Source: MFD01213-c1 sp963704405 (GTDB lineage: Bacteria; Planctomycetota; Phycisphaerae; Tepidisphaerales; Tepidisphaeraceae). Taken from it: a stretch of 64,000 nt of DNA. A program made the translations under genes and the position numbers. The notes under the pieces were generated by a model. The model was not told the origin of the DNA and searched no databases. It saw only the letters and a program-made list of their open reading frames with translations. Positions 26,865 to 36,318 of the stretch are shown here, piece after piece. Positions within the stretch are counted from its first letter, which is position 1, and every line of letters begins with the position of its first letter. The stretch is from NCBI GenBank assembly GCA_963704405.1, contig OY969903.1, positions 62,001 through 126,000 on the forward strand, given 5' to 3'.

Positions 26865-27000
26865 AGCGGTTCTCCAACCCAATCATCGGTCCGACAACGC
26901 ATCCGCTTGAAGTATTTGGAGAACCCATATTGGCGGACGTTAAAATAGGGTGGTGATGATGAGAATTTTCAGGGCCGGCCGCCAGGGCTCGACAACCCGC

Positions 27001-28701
27001 CTAAGGCTGAGTGGCTGGCATCAGGGCGGCCCGCTGCAAACGGTCCGGTAAATCCTCAACCTGTAATACCGGATTGGTCTTGTAGGGGTTGTAAAGCGGA
27101 TCACCGATTCCGCACAGCATCCAGCTCGTCATGGGTGTCGTCCGCCAATAGACCTCAGCAAGCGTCAGTTTGCCGGTAAGAAGCAGGGGGAAGAAATCGC
27201 TGGGTTTGGGGAATGCCAGAAGGAACGGTTCGGCGACCGGGCCGAGGGTGGCGACAACGCCATGGTTCAGCAGGCCCGCCACCCAGCCCGTCTCGCCGGG
27301 ATTGTGGAGGCTGACCAGTTCATAGCTTGCGATATGAAACCCAACGGCGCCGGGGTTGAATTTACAGGAATCGATGAAATTCCGCACGCTGTACCAGCCG
27401 CAATAGAGGGCGACGTCGTCAGCGCTGTTGGCGGCGAGCGGGTCGGGGGCATCATCGGTGATGAGCGCGAGTTTGCTTTTGGATTTCAGCAACTCCCCCA
27501 GATCGCGGATCGATTGGTCATACTCGGCCAGAGCGCGCTCCGATGCCTTTTCCTGACCGGGAACGATTCCCCGGCTGTCGAGCACCACCTTGCCCTTCAG
27601 CCCCTCGTTTTCCGTCTTGATCGAAGCGTTAATAATGTCCTTCACCAGTTCCGGGCGAGGCGCATCCAGCCGCATAACCATATAGGTCTGGCGGCCGACG
27701 GGTTGTTTCTTTGCGGCGTAGTAGAGCGGGTTTTCGCGCCAGCGCACATGGGGGTAGGCTGTCCAGCGAATCAGGGCCAGTTCGCTGTCAAAGGCCGACG
27801 CGGTGTCGACGGTATCAAGGTATTCCGCTTGGTCGTGCAGGAGATTGATATAGCTGATCAGGCCATAATGCGAGAAGACTATAAGCCGCAACTGACCGCG
27901 CGCGTTTGCATCAAAACGCGACTGTTCCAGCTTGGCGGCGGCTTGAAGCGTTCGCTGATAATCATCAGCCATCGCTTTCAAATTGGCCGTGCCGGCAGGC
28001 TGGCTTGCGGGCTGCGTGGTTGAAGCCAGGGCTGTTTCAATGGCTAGTTTTTTGATCTTGGCGATGTCTCCCACGAGCGGTTCGAGTTGTTCGTACAACT
28101 GCACTGACATCTGGGCCCGCCGGGTTGCATCGGGAACCAGGTTGATCTGGCCGATGCAGGTTTTCATCGCCACATCCGCCCGTTTTGCGAGGCTGTCGAG
28201 GTCACTGCCATCGCCGGGCTTGAAGTTCATATCAAGTTCGCCGGCGAGTTTCTCAATATTGCCGACCGGGCCAACCAACCGCGGCGGGGCTTTAAGCAGT
28301 TCCTGGCGAAGGGCCTGCTGTTCGCGGCTTTCGGCGGGAGTGTTTACCCTTGCGGCGATCCGCAGCGGCACACCGTAGAATGTCACGAAGCATTTCACCT
28401 GCTGATCCAGGTCACCCGTACGAAGATATTCGCGCACCTGCGGCACAACCGATTCTTCATACTCCCTGAATGACATCTCCTCGCCTTGCGGGAGCGGGAG
28501 TTCCAAAATCCGGTTTTCGGGAATATGCCGGGCCTCGGCATAAAATTGAGCCAGCTCCCGGCCGGCGGGTTGGTTGCTGTTGACGATGAGCGCGATTTCC
28601 CCCGGCTCCAGCGCCAACGCGGCTGGCGGAGGGAGAAGCAGCAACAGGCTCAAGTTGAGAAAAACGCGAGAGAGAGGCAAGGTGCGAATCACGCCGCTCA
28701 T
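27001..28701 (-). CDS. TIGR03790-type secreted protein of unknown function
   Basis: 566 residues from ATG 28701 with a signal peptide (MSGVIRTLPLSRVFLNLSLL...ALALEPG). The first domain, VNSNQPAGRELAQFYAEARHIPENRILEL, and later TFYGVPLRI, TDDAPDPLA, GAVGFHIASYELVSLHNPG and GVVATLGPVAEPFL, fit the TIGR03790 family seen in planctomycetes and some other bacteria (identified from memory of the pattern). A helical insertion rich in Ala/Gln/Thr lies in the middle. Related proteins resemble caspase-like or gingipain-like folds, but I see no certain catalytic Cys/His pair. Role unknown. Confidence 0.75.
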   Translation of the reverse strand: MSGVIRTLPLSRVFLNLSLLLLLPPPAALALEPGEIALIVNSNQPAGRELAQFYAEARHIPENRILELPLPQGEEMSFREYEESVVPQVREYLRTGDLDQQVKCFVTFYGVPLRIAARVNTPAESREQQALRQELLKAPPRLVGPVGNIEKLAGELDMNFKPGDGSDLDSLAKRADVAMKTCIGQINLVPDATRRAQMSVQLYEQLEPLVGDIAKIKKLAIETALASTTQPASQPAGTANLKAMADDYQRTLQAAAKLEQSRFDANARGQLRLIVFSHYGLISYINLLHDQAEYLDTVDTASAFDSELALIRWTAYPHVRWRENPLYYAAKKQPVGRQTYMVMRLDAPRPELVKDIINASIKTENEGLKGKVVLDSRGIVPGQEKASERALAEYDQSIRDLGELLKSKSKLALITDDAPDPLAANSADDVALYCGWYSVRNFIDSCKFNPGAVGFHIASYELVSLHNPGETGWVAGLLNHGVVATLGPVAEPFLLAFPKPSDFFPLLLTGKLTLAEVYWRTTPMTSWMLCGIGDPLYNPYKTNPVLQVEDLPDRLQRAALMPATQP

Positions 28702-28851
28702 GCTACTGCGAATATTGGGATTGCGGTAGCCACGGCATTCCGCGGAAATGACAATGAAATGTTTGTTCGGCTTTGCCCCCTGCCGCCGACTATACGGCGC
28801 TTCGGCATATGGATAATATTCGCTTTCAGACACTATACACCAAGGATTTTT

Positions 28852-29340
28852 ATGAACACCAGCGGCGACGCCCTTGCCTTCACCATCAAAGCATCACAGC
28901 AGATGGTCAATTTCTTCACTGCCGATCTGAATGGCGCCGATTGGCTGCATCGCCCGGTGCCCAAGGCTAATTGTGCGGCGTGGATCATCGGCCATCTCAT
29001 TTTGACGGATCGCCGCGTGTTGGGTGTGCTCGGAATCACCGAACTTCCCCCGATTCCTGACGATTTTGAAAAACGGTACGCCCGCAACGAAACGGCGGCG
29101 GCAGCCACCGAATTTGGCGACACCGCGAATCTTATCCCCCTCTTCGACCAGCATCGGACTCTGCTCGCTCAGACGGTGCAGCAGCTTTCACCCGCTGACC
29201 TGGACAAACTCCTGGATAAGCCGTCCCCGCGATTCAAGACCGTGGGTGAAATGGCTGCGTTCATGGCGCTGCATGCGGTGATGCATGCAGGCCAGATCAG
29301 CACAATTCGCCGCGCGATGGGCCGACCGCCGCTGGCATAA
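28852..29340 (+). CDS. DinB/YfiT-like four-helix metalloprotein
   Basis: 162 residues from ATG 28852, preceded by AAGGATTTTT, a good ribosome site. DinB-fold proteins bind a divalent metal through three His residues; candidates here are the His in IIGHLILTDRR and the pair in MALHAVMHAGQIS. The W-hydrophobic segment CAAWIIGHL is typical. Family members include bacillithiol or mycothiol transferases and enzymes of unknown role. It is divergent from the TIGR03790-type gene and shortly upstream of purL; no functional link is clear. Confidence 0.83.
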   Translation: MNTSGDALAFTIKASQQMVNFFTADLNGADWLHRPVPKANCAAWIIGHLILTDRRVLGVLGITELPPIPDDFEKRYARNETAAAATEFGDTANLIPLFDQHRTLLAQTVQQLSPADLDKLLDKPSPRFKTVGEMAAFMALHAVMHAGQISTIRRAMGRPPLA

Positions 29341-29396
29341 TTTTTGGGCATTTGGCCGGCTCTGTTCTCCGGCGGCATCATCGCTAAAATCACCCC

Positions 29397-32342
29397 ATGA
29401 TTTACCGTATCGACGTTCGTACAGCCACCCCAGCGATGGGTGGTGAAGCTGCCATCGATCCGCTTGGCCAATCTATTCGGCAGCAGATACATGAGCTTGG
29501 CTTAACCGTCGGTCCCATTAAAACTGCCCGCATTTTCCTGATTGATTCCAACGCCACTGCTTCAGATATGCGGCGGGTGGCCGGCGAACTGATTTCTGAT
29601 GCCATCGTCGAAACGGCTGAATTAATCAGTGCGCCCGAGGCGGATGCTTCCGTCAGCCGGATTGAAATCCACCTTAAACCAGGGGTCATGGACCCCGTGG
29701 CCGCATCCACCGAAATGGCGATTCGGGATATGGGGCTCCCGGTGAAGGAAGTCCGGACCGGCCGCGCGTATCTGATTGAGGGGAAGGTCGATCGTGAGGA
29801 ATTGCAGCGCATCGCTTCCCGCGTGCTCGCCAATGGCGTAATCGAATCGGTGCATTTCGATACATTTCTTCCAAAACAATTTGAAGCGGGGCGCGATTAC
29901 CAATTCGTCCTCAAGCACGTCAACCTTATTAATCTTTCCGACGAGCAGCTCACAATCCTCAGCCGCGAGGGGCACCTTTTTCTGTCGCTGGCGGAGATGA
30001 AGGCGATTCAGGCCTATTTCCGAGAGCAAAAGCGTGAACCTACCGACATCGAACTGGAAACTCTGGCCCAGACCTGGAGCGAGCACTGCGTACATAAGAC
30101 GCTGAAGAGCGCCGTTGATGTTGAAGTTCGAGATGAATCCGGAAAGACAGTAGCCCATCGTCGATATGGAAACCTGATCAAGGAAACGATCTTCAAGAGC
30201 ACGATGGAACTGATGTCATGCCGCACGGGCGAGCCGTTTTGCCTCTCGGTGTTTTCCGATAATGCCGGCGTGGTCGCCTTTGATGAGAACGATGCGGTAT
30301 GTTTCAAGGTCGAGACCCACAACCACCCCAGCGCAATTGAACCTTACGGTGGAAGCGCCACCGGCATTGGCGGGGTCATTCGCGATATCCTGGGCACCGG
30401 CCTGGGCGCTAAGCCTATCGCAAACACCGATGTCTTTTGCGTTGCGGACCCAAACCTCGGCCGCGCCAATCCGCTTCTCCCCACCCAAAATCCGCAATCC
30501 AAAATCCAAAATCTTCCCAAAGGGATCATTCACCCCAAGCGCATCCTTCAGCAGGTCGTCGCCGGCGTTCGCGACTACGGCAATCGCATGGGCATTCCCA
30601 CGGTAAACGGCGCGGTCTGCTTTGATAACCGCTACCTCGGCAATCCGTTGGTCTTCTGCGGCTGCGTCGGGCTGATCCCGCGGAATAAAATCTCGAAGCA
30701 GGCGATGCCCGGCGATGCGATCGTTGTCATGGGCGGCCGCACCGGCCGCGACGGCATCCACGGCGCGACTTTTTCCTCGGCCGAGCTGACCGACACACAT
30801 GCTGATGAGTTTTCCCACGCGGTCCAGATCGGCAACGCCATCACGGAAAAAAAAGTCGCCGATGTCATCCTGCAGGCACGGGACAAAAATCTTTTCACCG
30901 CCCTCACAGACTGCGGCGCCGGTGGCCTCAGCAGCGCGATCGGTGAAATGGGCGAGAAGACGGGCGCTCGCGTCGATCTTGATAAGGTTCCCCTCAAATA
31001 CGCCGGCCTGCGATACGACGAAATCTGGATCAGCGAGGCCCAGGAACGCATGGTCCTGTCTGTGCCGCAGCATCATGTGGCGGCGCTGCTCAAGCTCTCC
31101 GCCGACGAGGATATGGAATCCACTGTTATCGGGATGTTCGGCACGCCTGATCAGCAGTTGATCCTTAACTACCACAACCAGGAAGTTGGGTGCATCTCGA
31201 TGCACTTCATGCATGATGGGATTCCAATGCCCATGCGAAAGGCGGTTGTCACTGACCGACCTTCACGCGGCATGGGCGCCTCGCCGGTGCCGGATCACTT
31301 TGGATACGGGCGGGACAGCGATGTTACGGACTTCAAATCCCGTCTCTTGAAGACACTCTCTCACCCAAATATCGCCAGCAAGCATTGGATCATTCGCCAA
31401 TACGATCATGAAGTTCAGGGCGGCTCGGTAATCAAGCCTCTGATCGGCCCTCTGCAAATTGGCCCATCAGACGCCGCCGTCGTCCGCCCAAAGCTCACCA
31501 CGCATCGCGGCGTGGCGATCGGGTGCGGTCTCACGCCACAAATCATCGACCCCTACGAAATGTCCATTGCCGCCATCGACAAGGCAATTCGCAATGTCAT
31601 ATGTGTTGGTGCAAATTACAACCAGATCGCAATTCTGGATAACTTCTGCTGGCCCAGCGTTGATGATGAGAAGACGATGGGCACGCTGGTTCGCGCCTGC
31701 GAAGCCTGTTACGACGCAGCCAGGGCATACGGCATCCCGTTCATCAGCGGCAAAGACTCGCTTCACAATCAATTTACGAACCAGGAAACGGGCGAAGTTC
31801 TGCGCATCCCCAGCACGCTGCTCATCAGCGCGATGGGCATCGTGAATGACGTGCGCCAATGCATCACGATGGACTTAAAGCAACCGGGCGCGCCGGTTTA
31901 TCTGGTGGTCACGGAAGACGCGGCGAACCTTCAGCATCTGGCCGCCACCCATCGCGCGCTCGCCGAGTTTATTGCGGCCGGCCACGTTGCGGCGGCTCAT
32001 GATGTTTCCGACGGCGGGCTTGCCGTCACCGCCGCTGAAATGGCGATGGCCGGCGGGCTTGGCATCACGCTTGATCCCGATCTGCTTGCCACGCACGAAC
32101 CGTTTGCAGAATCCCCCGGGCAGTATTTGATTGAGCTGCGAGATTCCGCGGCTTCAATGGCGAACAATGATTTCTCGGCCCATTTCCCTGCCACCACCAA
32201 GCTCCGCCGAATTGGTTTCGTGCAGGCAAATAGAGAATTGATGCTCTTCAATCAACAGATGGCAGCCGGCAAAATGAAGCCGGCCGCGAGCATTTCGCTT
32301 GACGAACTAATGACCGCCTGGCGCGGCACGCTTGATTGGTAA
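29397..32342 (+). CDS. purL: Phosphoribosylformylglycinamidine synthase with fused PurS-like domains (PurS-PurL)
   Basis: Catalyses the ATP-dependent conversion of FGAR to FGAM in purine synthesis. 981 residues: residues 1-80 and about 90-165 are two PurS-like repeats, then comes the PurL synthetase core with the linker TWSEHCVHKTLKSA, ATP-site KVETHNHPSAIEPYGGSATGIGG, GDAIVVMGGRTGRDGIHGATFSS, TDCGAGGLSSAIGEMGE and the second half GKDSLHN and AHDVSDGGL. There is no glutaminase domain, so a separate PurQ must exist elsewhere. Compared with relatives, about 14 extra residues (PLLPTQNPQSKIQN) are inserted before LPKGIIHPKR, encoded by a short AAAATCC-type repeat at 30475-30520. Confidence 0.94.
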   Translation: MIYRIDVRTATPAMGGEAAIDPLGQSIRQQIHELGLTVGPIKTARIFLIDSNATASDMRRVAGELISDAIVETAELISAPEADASVSRIEIHLKPGVMDPVAASTEMAIRDMGLPVKEVRTGRAYLIEGKVDREELQRIASRVLANGVIESVHFDTFLPKQFEAGRDYQFVLKHVNLINLSDEQLTILSREGHLFLSLAEMKAIQAYFREQKREPTDIELETLAQTWSEHCVHKTLKSAVDVEVRDESGKTVAHRRYGNLIKETIFKSTMELMSCRTGEPFCLSVFSDNAGVVAFDENDAVCFKVETHNHPSAIEPYGGSATGIGGVIRDILGTGLGAKPIANTDVFCVADPNLGRANPLLPTQNPQSKIQNLPKGIIHPKRILQQVVAGVRDYGNRMGIPTVNGAVCFDNRYLGNPLVFCGCVGLIPRNKISKQAMPGDAIVVMGGRTGRDGIHGATFSSAELTDTHADEFSHAVQIGNAITEKKVADVILQARDKNLFTALTDCGAGGLSSAIGEMGEKTGARVDLDKVPLKYAGLRYDEIWISEAQERMVLSVPQHHVAALLKLSADEDMESTVIGMFGTPDQQLILNYHNQEVGCISMHFMHDGIPMPMRKAVVTDRPSRGMGASPVPDHFGYGRDSDVTDFKSRLLKTLSHPNIASKHWIIRQYDHEVQGGSVIKPLIGPLQIGPSDAAVVRPKLTTHRGVAIGCGLTPQIIDPYEMSIAAIDKAIRNVICVGANYNQIAILDNFCWPSVDDEKTMGTLVRACEACYDAARAYGIPFISGKDSLHNQFTNQETGEVLRIPSTLLISAMGIVNDVRQCITMDLKQPGAPVYLVVTEDAANLQHLAATHRALAEFIAAGHVAAAHDVSDGGLAVTAAEMAMAGGLGITLDPDLLATHEPFAESPGQYLIELRDSAASMANNDFSAHFPATTKLRRIGFVQANRELMLFNQQMAAGKMKPAASISLDELMTAWRGTLDW
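30475..30520 (+). repeat. AAAATCC-type short repeat inserted in frame in purL
   Basis: Within purL the DNA reads ccacccaaaatccgcaatcc and continues with two more copies of an (c)aaaatc(c) unit. It encodes the residues PTQNPQSKIQN, absent from typical PurL proteins at this point. A similar AAATCC-rich tract lies between genes at 41410-41490, which suggests a dispersed short repeat of the genome. Confidence 0.6.
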
Positions 32343-32350
32343 TTTGCAGA

Positions 32351-33211
32351 TCATGCCCAGACCTGGATCTGATGAAGAAAACTTTCGATCGCTTCAAAGA
32401 TTGCGTCGCCGCCCACCGTCAGCAACTGCATGCCGTTATGGCCGCCTCGTTCTAATGTCAGCCGCGATACCGGCCCCGCCGCCGCGCCGGCCAGTCGGTC
32501 AGCCATTTCAAATGGCACAAAGGTATCCTCGCGGCTGTGTCCAATCAGCACGGGGCATTTCACGCGTGAAATCTTTTCCAGGCTATTGAACCGATGCCGG
32601 ATGAACCGCGTGATCGGCACGCGCGGTTGAAGATGCCGAGCCATGTCCGGGATGCTGGTGAAGGTTACCAGCGTGATTACACCGCGTACCGGAACCCTTG
32701 CCGCCAGTTCGATCGCCACCGCGCCACCGAGCGAGGCGCCGGCGGCGACGATTCGATTGGGATCGACATCCGGCCTTTGCAACAAATATTGATATGCGGC
32801 GTCCGCCGTCGCATAACAGCCGGCTTCGGTCGGGCGTCCCCCACTCATTCCATAGCCAAGATATTCCGGCACCAGCACGTTCACCCCCAGGTCGCGCAGA
32901 TGCTCAAATACCTGCAGCGAACCACGCAGGTTCGTCGTGTTGCCGCAAAAAAATAAAACGGTCGGCTGCCTGCGCGGCTGCTCCGAGCGGCCCTTCCCAA
33001 ACAGCCCGACAATTCGCTCCCCCCCGATTTCGCTCAGCGTCACCAATTCCGCATCAAGCGGCGGTGTGACTTTCGCTTCCGCGCGCCCCTGCGTTTTGCT
33101 GCCGGGAAAAATCAGGTCGGTCTGTCCGCGATATAGATGCAGCAACCGCCACAGCAGCGAAGATGAAACCGCCCGGCGAGCCCGCGACATCATCGCGCAG
33201 CGGCGAGCCAT
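32351..33211 (-). CDS. Alpha/beta hydrolase
   Basis: About 286 residues from ATG 33211; GAGGAG upstream decides this start over longer in-frame options. Core motifs: VLFFCGNTTNLRGSLQVFEHL, oxyanion region, LVPEYLGYGMSGGRPTE, nucleophile elbow GASLGG (Ser), catalytic Asp in HSREDTFVPFEMA and catalytic His in GGHNGM. The layout resembles the BAAT/ABHD13-like serine esterases. The N-terminus is basic and includes a hydrophobic stretch (AVSSSLLWRLLHLY), perhaps a membrane anchor. Convergent with purL, 8 bases apart. Substrate unknown. Confidence 0.83.
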   Translation of the reverse strand: MARRCAMMSRARRAVSSSLLWRLLHLYRGQTDLIFPGSKTQGRAEAKVTPPLDAELVTLSEIGGERIVGLFGKGRSEQPRRQPTVLFFCGNTTNLRGSLQVFEHLRDLGVNVLVPEYLGYGMSGGRPTEAGCYATADAAYQYLLQRPDVDPNRIVAAGASLGGAVAIELAARVPVRGVITLVTFTSIPDMARHLQPRVPITRFIRHRFNSLEKISRVKCPVLIGHSREDTFVPFEMADRLAGAAAGPVSRLTLERGGHNGMQLLTVGGDAIFEAIESFLHQIQVWA

Positions 33212-33520
33212 CGTGCCGAATCTCCTCAAATTGCGGAATGACACCGTTGGTAAATTCAACTGCAGCTTCGTAATCCATTCCTCACGACCCCATCGAGGCA
33301 AACATCATTCGCGGCCAAGCCAGAGATTTGGAGATATTGATGTTGAACGCCTTGTGATTGTTGATGAACGCGGAGATCAAACCATTCTTCCGAAACAAAC
33401 GCTTCCTGCAACCCTTCGGCCAGTCTTGCCCAAATAATCCCCCCATATGCAGCAACAAAGAATGCGGAGAAGTGGCACTTATCAGTGCCACTTCTCTGTC
33501 GCCGCTCGGGGACCGATTAC
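33212..33520. other. Intergenic region between hydrolase and DUF4142 gene
   Basis: 309 bases on the minus-strand path from the DUF4142 gene to the hydrolase gene. Apart from a perfect 11-bp inverted repeat at 33469-33494 (own entry) I see nothing; the part next to 33211 should hold the hydrolase promoter. Confidence 0.4.
33469..33494 (-). terminator. Perfect 11-bp hairpin downstream of the DUF4142 gene
   Basis: gaagtggcact, loop tatc, agtgccacttc: a perfect palindrome 26 bases after the stop of the DUF4142 lipoprotein gene. In the minus direction it is followed by only a weak T-run (ctccgcattcttt), so it may be a terminator, an mRNA-end stabiliser, or an operator. Confidence 0.42.
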
Positions 33521-34048
33521 TTACAAAGCAGCCTGGACATTCTTAGCCATCTGCAAATGCATTCGAAGCGTGGGCAGCAGCTTTTGAGCCAATGCCTTCA
33601 CGTCCGGATCGCTCCCGTTGTCGGCTTCACGCTCAGTATTGTCGATCGTGTCCTGATGGGCCCGCACCTGGTCCTGAATGAAAGTCCTGTCGAAATCGGT
33701 GCCGCTTCGTGCAGCGACTTCGTCGACCATGCCGCGATGCAGCGTGTCGAGCTGGGTCGGCAGCTCAAACCCCTTCTGCGACGCGAGTTGCTGAACCTGA
33801 GCAGTCGCCTGGGTGTGATCGTCGATCATATGTTGAGCAAATTGCCGCACCTGCGCACTTTGACTTTTATTCAGGGCAATTTGGCTCATCTCAATTTCGG
33901 CCTGGTTCGCATTAGCGATGGTCTTCAGGAAATGGTTTTCACCGGGGGGCAGATTCGGGCTGGATTTTCCGCCGAGTTGTTCTGCGCTGCTCTGACAACC
34001 AGCCACCAGCGCCATGACGGTGACGCACATCATTATTTGCTTCAACAT
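33521..34048 (-). CDS. DUF4142 family lipoprotein
   Basis: 175 residues from ATG 34048, which has GGAGGATC upstream. The leader MLKQIMMCVTVMALVAGC ends in a lipobox-like VAGC, so it is predicted to be a lipoprotein. The mature part is a long helical bundle (FLKTIANANQAEIEMSQIAL, VRQFAQHMIDDHTQAT) typical of DUF4142, a ferritin-like periplasmic domain of unknown function, often stress related. Upstream in-frame codons to 34150 exist but would bury the signal peptide. Confidence 0.86.
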   Translation of the reverse strand: MLKQIMMCVTVMALVAGCQSSAEQLGGKSSPNLPPGENHFLKTIANANQAEIEMSQIALNKSQSAQVRQFAQHMIDDHTQATAQVQQLASQKGFELPTQLDTLHRGMVDEVAARSGTDFDRTFIQDQVRAHQDTIDNTEREADNGSDPDVKALAQKLLPTLRMHLQMAKNVQAAL

Positions 34049-34449
34049 AGATCGATCCTCCCATCGGCATGTTTTTTTCCTCTTAGCGGGCACAGCCGCA
34101 AGTACGGATAGCGACAGGATTGCCGGGATTCCAGCCGCAATGAATGGCAACGCAACCGCTGTTCCATCTGCGGATCGGAATGAATCGAATCATCGTTGAA
34201 TTCCGCGGCCGGTTTTTTCAATCTCAAGGGGGGATGCGAAAATCTTTTTTGTTTGGTGGTGAATTCTGACTTGAGCCGTGGCGGTGTGCGCATATGGTGG
34301 CGATGTCGTGGCGGTAATCGTGGGTGCGATTAAGGACATTCCGCCACCCATTTGTAACCAACTCGTTCGTCGTTTTCGGCCTATCGCCGGGAACACAGAA
34401 ACTTTCTATCCGCGTGGAAGCTGATTCCGCGCCGCAAGGGAGACGTTGT
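34049..34449. other. Divergent intergenic region before the beta-helix gene
   Basis: 401 bases between two divergent genes. No protein-like frame; an in-frame extension of the beta-helix gene back to 34324 is open but gives no plausible leader. Should hold both promoters; none identified with confidence. No RNA motif recognised. Confidence 0.4.
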
Positions 34450-36036
34450 ATGCGTCGATTTCGTCGGACAATTGAACAATTGGAAGGCCGGCGGTTGCTG
34501 AGCGTCGCTTCAATTTCCGGGGTGTCGCTTTACGACGCGGATACGAACCAGCCGATCGCCGGTTATTCACCACTAAACAACGGCGCAATGATCGATCTGG
34601 CGAAACTTCCGACGCGGCATCTGAATATCCTCGCAAAATCGGCGGCGCCCGTTGGGAGCATCCTCTTTGGATATGACAGCAGCGCATCGTTCCATACAGA
34701 AAACTACGCGCCATATTTTTTTGCGGGGGATAACACCGGTCATGCGCTCCCGTGGACCCCAGGCACCGGGTTTCACACACTGGCCGTTACGCCATATCAG
34801 AGCATCCGCCTGGGCGGGACAGCGGGCTCGACATTGGCCGTTTCTTTTAAGGTCATTGATTCATCCACCGTTCAACCCCCGCCGAGCGGCAATACGCTGA
34901 TCGTCGATCCAACCGGCGTCAACGGCGCGAGCAAAACGGTGGGCGCGGCTGTAAAGGCCGCCCATCCAGGCGATACCGTCTTCATCAAGCCGGGGACATA
35001 TCACGAGAGTTTTACGGTGACGCGCTCGGGAACCGCCGCCAGCCCGATCACGATTGAGGCGGCGGTGCCGGAAACCGTGACGATCGACGGAACAGGCTTC
35101 AACTTCATTATGGACGGTACATACACATCATATGTGAATTTGAAAGACATTACGTTCGACCACTGCTCGAACCCGCTGGAAACAGCGGCCGTGCGCATCG
35201 GCAGCCATTGGAATGTGACAGACGTGACGGTGCAGAACACACAGAGCCAGGGGATGGAAGTTTACGGCACCGGGGCAAGCCTTCTTCGCGTCACGGCGCA
35301 AAACAACGGCCAGGAGGGGCTCGGCGGATCAAATTGCTCCAATGTCATGGTGAAAGATTGCATCACGCGCTTCAACAACCCGGGGTTAAAAAGCCCCACC
35401 TGGGCCGGAATGGCCGGCACGAGCAACGTGAATGGGCTATGGTATGTCAACGCAGACTTTGAAGCGGGTGCCGGGAAATGGTCAGGCACCAGCAACGTCA
35501 CGCTGGATGGCGTTCAAAGTTATTCCAATCATGGCACTGGAATCTGGTTTGACGGGCCCAACGCCAACGTGATCATCAAAAATTGCTCCGTGCATGACGC
35601 CATTCCGATCAAGGCGTTTTATGAAGGGGTGGGCATCAGCATCGAGTTGAACAATTCCGGTCCGGTGACGATCGAAAACAACAGTTGCTATAACGATCCA
35701 GGCGGGGTCATCGTCGTAGCATCAAGCCGGCATGTGAAGATTTTCGGCAATACTTTTGGCGGCAGCTACCTTGCATTGAATGATTGGCCGCGCGGTACGG
35801 ACTACACGATGCAGGATGTGTCGTTCACTGGAAACCGGATGAACAACACCTTTATCTGGACCGGTGGAACCAATTGGCTGGCCAATTCCGGGATAACGAA
35901 GAACATCATTTTTGACAGCGATACCTATAGCGGGATGACCGGACCAATGTTCCGGTGGGGAACAGGAGTTTACCAGAAAATTGCGGATGTCAGGTCAGGG
36001 CTGGGATTTGAACTGAAGGGCAGCCAGATTGCTTAG
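34450..36036 (+). CDS. Secreted right-handed beta-helix (parallel beta) protein with planctomycete sorting motif
   Basis: 528 residues from ATG 34450, preceded by AAGGGAGACG. The N-terminus MRRFRRTIEQLEGRRLLSVAS carries the planctomycete LEPRxLLS-type motif of exported or surface proteins. A short beta-rich domain follows (to about residue 140), then from VDPTGVNGASKTVGAAVKAAHPGDTVF a right-handed beta-helix with repeated coils (VTVQNTQSQGMEVYG, VTLDGVQSYSNHGTGIWFD, VTIENNSCYNDPGG). Such proteins are often polysaccharide lyases or glycosidases, but I see no certain catalytic site, so a carbohydrate-binding or lyase role is only a guess. Confidence 0.82.
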   Translation: MRRFRRTIEQLEGRRLLSVASISGVSLYDADTNQPIAGYSPLNNGAMIDLAKLPTRHLNILAKSAAPVGSILFGYDSSASFHTENYAPYFFAGDNTGHALPWTPGTGFHTLAVTPYQSIRLGGTAGSTLAVSFKVIDSSTVQPPPSGNTLIVDPTGVNGASKTVGAAVKAAHPGDTVFIKPGTYHESFTVTRSGTAASPITIEAAVPETVTIDGTGFNFIMDGTYTSYVNLKDITFDHCSNPLETAAVRIGSHWNVTDVTVQNTQSQGMEVYGTGASLLRVTAQNNGQEGLGGSNCSNVMVKDCITRFNNPGLKSPTWAGMAGTSNVNGLWYVNADFEAGAGKWSGTSNVTLDGVQSYSNHGTGIWFDGPNANVIIKNCSVHDAIPIKAFYEGVGISIELNNSGPVTIENNSCYNDPGGVIVVASSRHVKIFGNTFGGSYLALNDWPRGTDYTMQDVSFTGNRMNNTFIWTGGTNWLANSGITKNIIFDSDTYSGMTGPMFRWGTGVYQKIADVRSGLGFELKGSQIA

Positions 36037-36041
36037 CGGCT

Positions 36042-36236
36042 TCAACGCCGCGGTTCAGTCGAGCCGCCATCGGACCCTTCCTCATCGGGACTGATCTCGA
36101 CAGGGACCTGATACCTGCCGCCCAACCAGCGGCCGAGGTCAACCAGCTTGCATCGCTCGCTGCAAAAGGGAAAAAATCCGCGGGGTTGATCGGCGGCTGG
36201 TTCATTCACCGGCTTTTTACAGATGGGGCAGAGCAT
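36042..36236 (-). CDS. yacG: DNA gyrase inhibitor / zinc-binding protein YacG
   Basis: 64 residues from ATG 36236. Four Cys ligands of the YacG zinc finger are present: CPICKK and FCSERCKLVDLGRWLGG, the second being the diagnostic YacG segment. The family binds GyrB and inhibits gyrase in E. coli. The C-terminus is acidic (SPDEEGSDGG). It is convergent with the beta-helix gene, 6 bases away. Longer in-frame starts up to 36320 do not resemble the family. Confidence 0.88.
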   Translation of the reverse strand: MLCPICKKPVNEPAADQPRGFFPFCSERCKLVDLGRWLGGRYQVPVEISPDEEGSDGGSTEPRR

Positions 36237-36318
36237 AGTGCTAATCGATTTTAGGCGCGGAAGCGGGGATCGCCACCTTTGATTGACAAACAACCTCTCC
36301 CGGCGGAACAATGACCAC

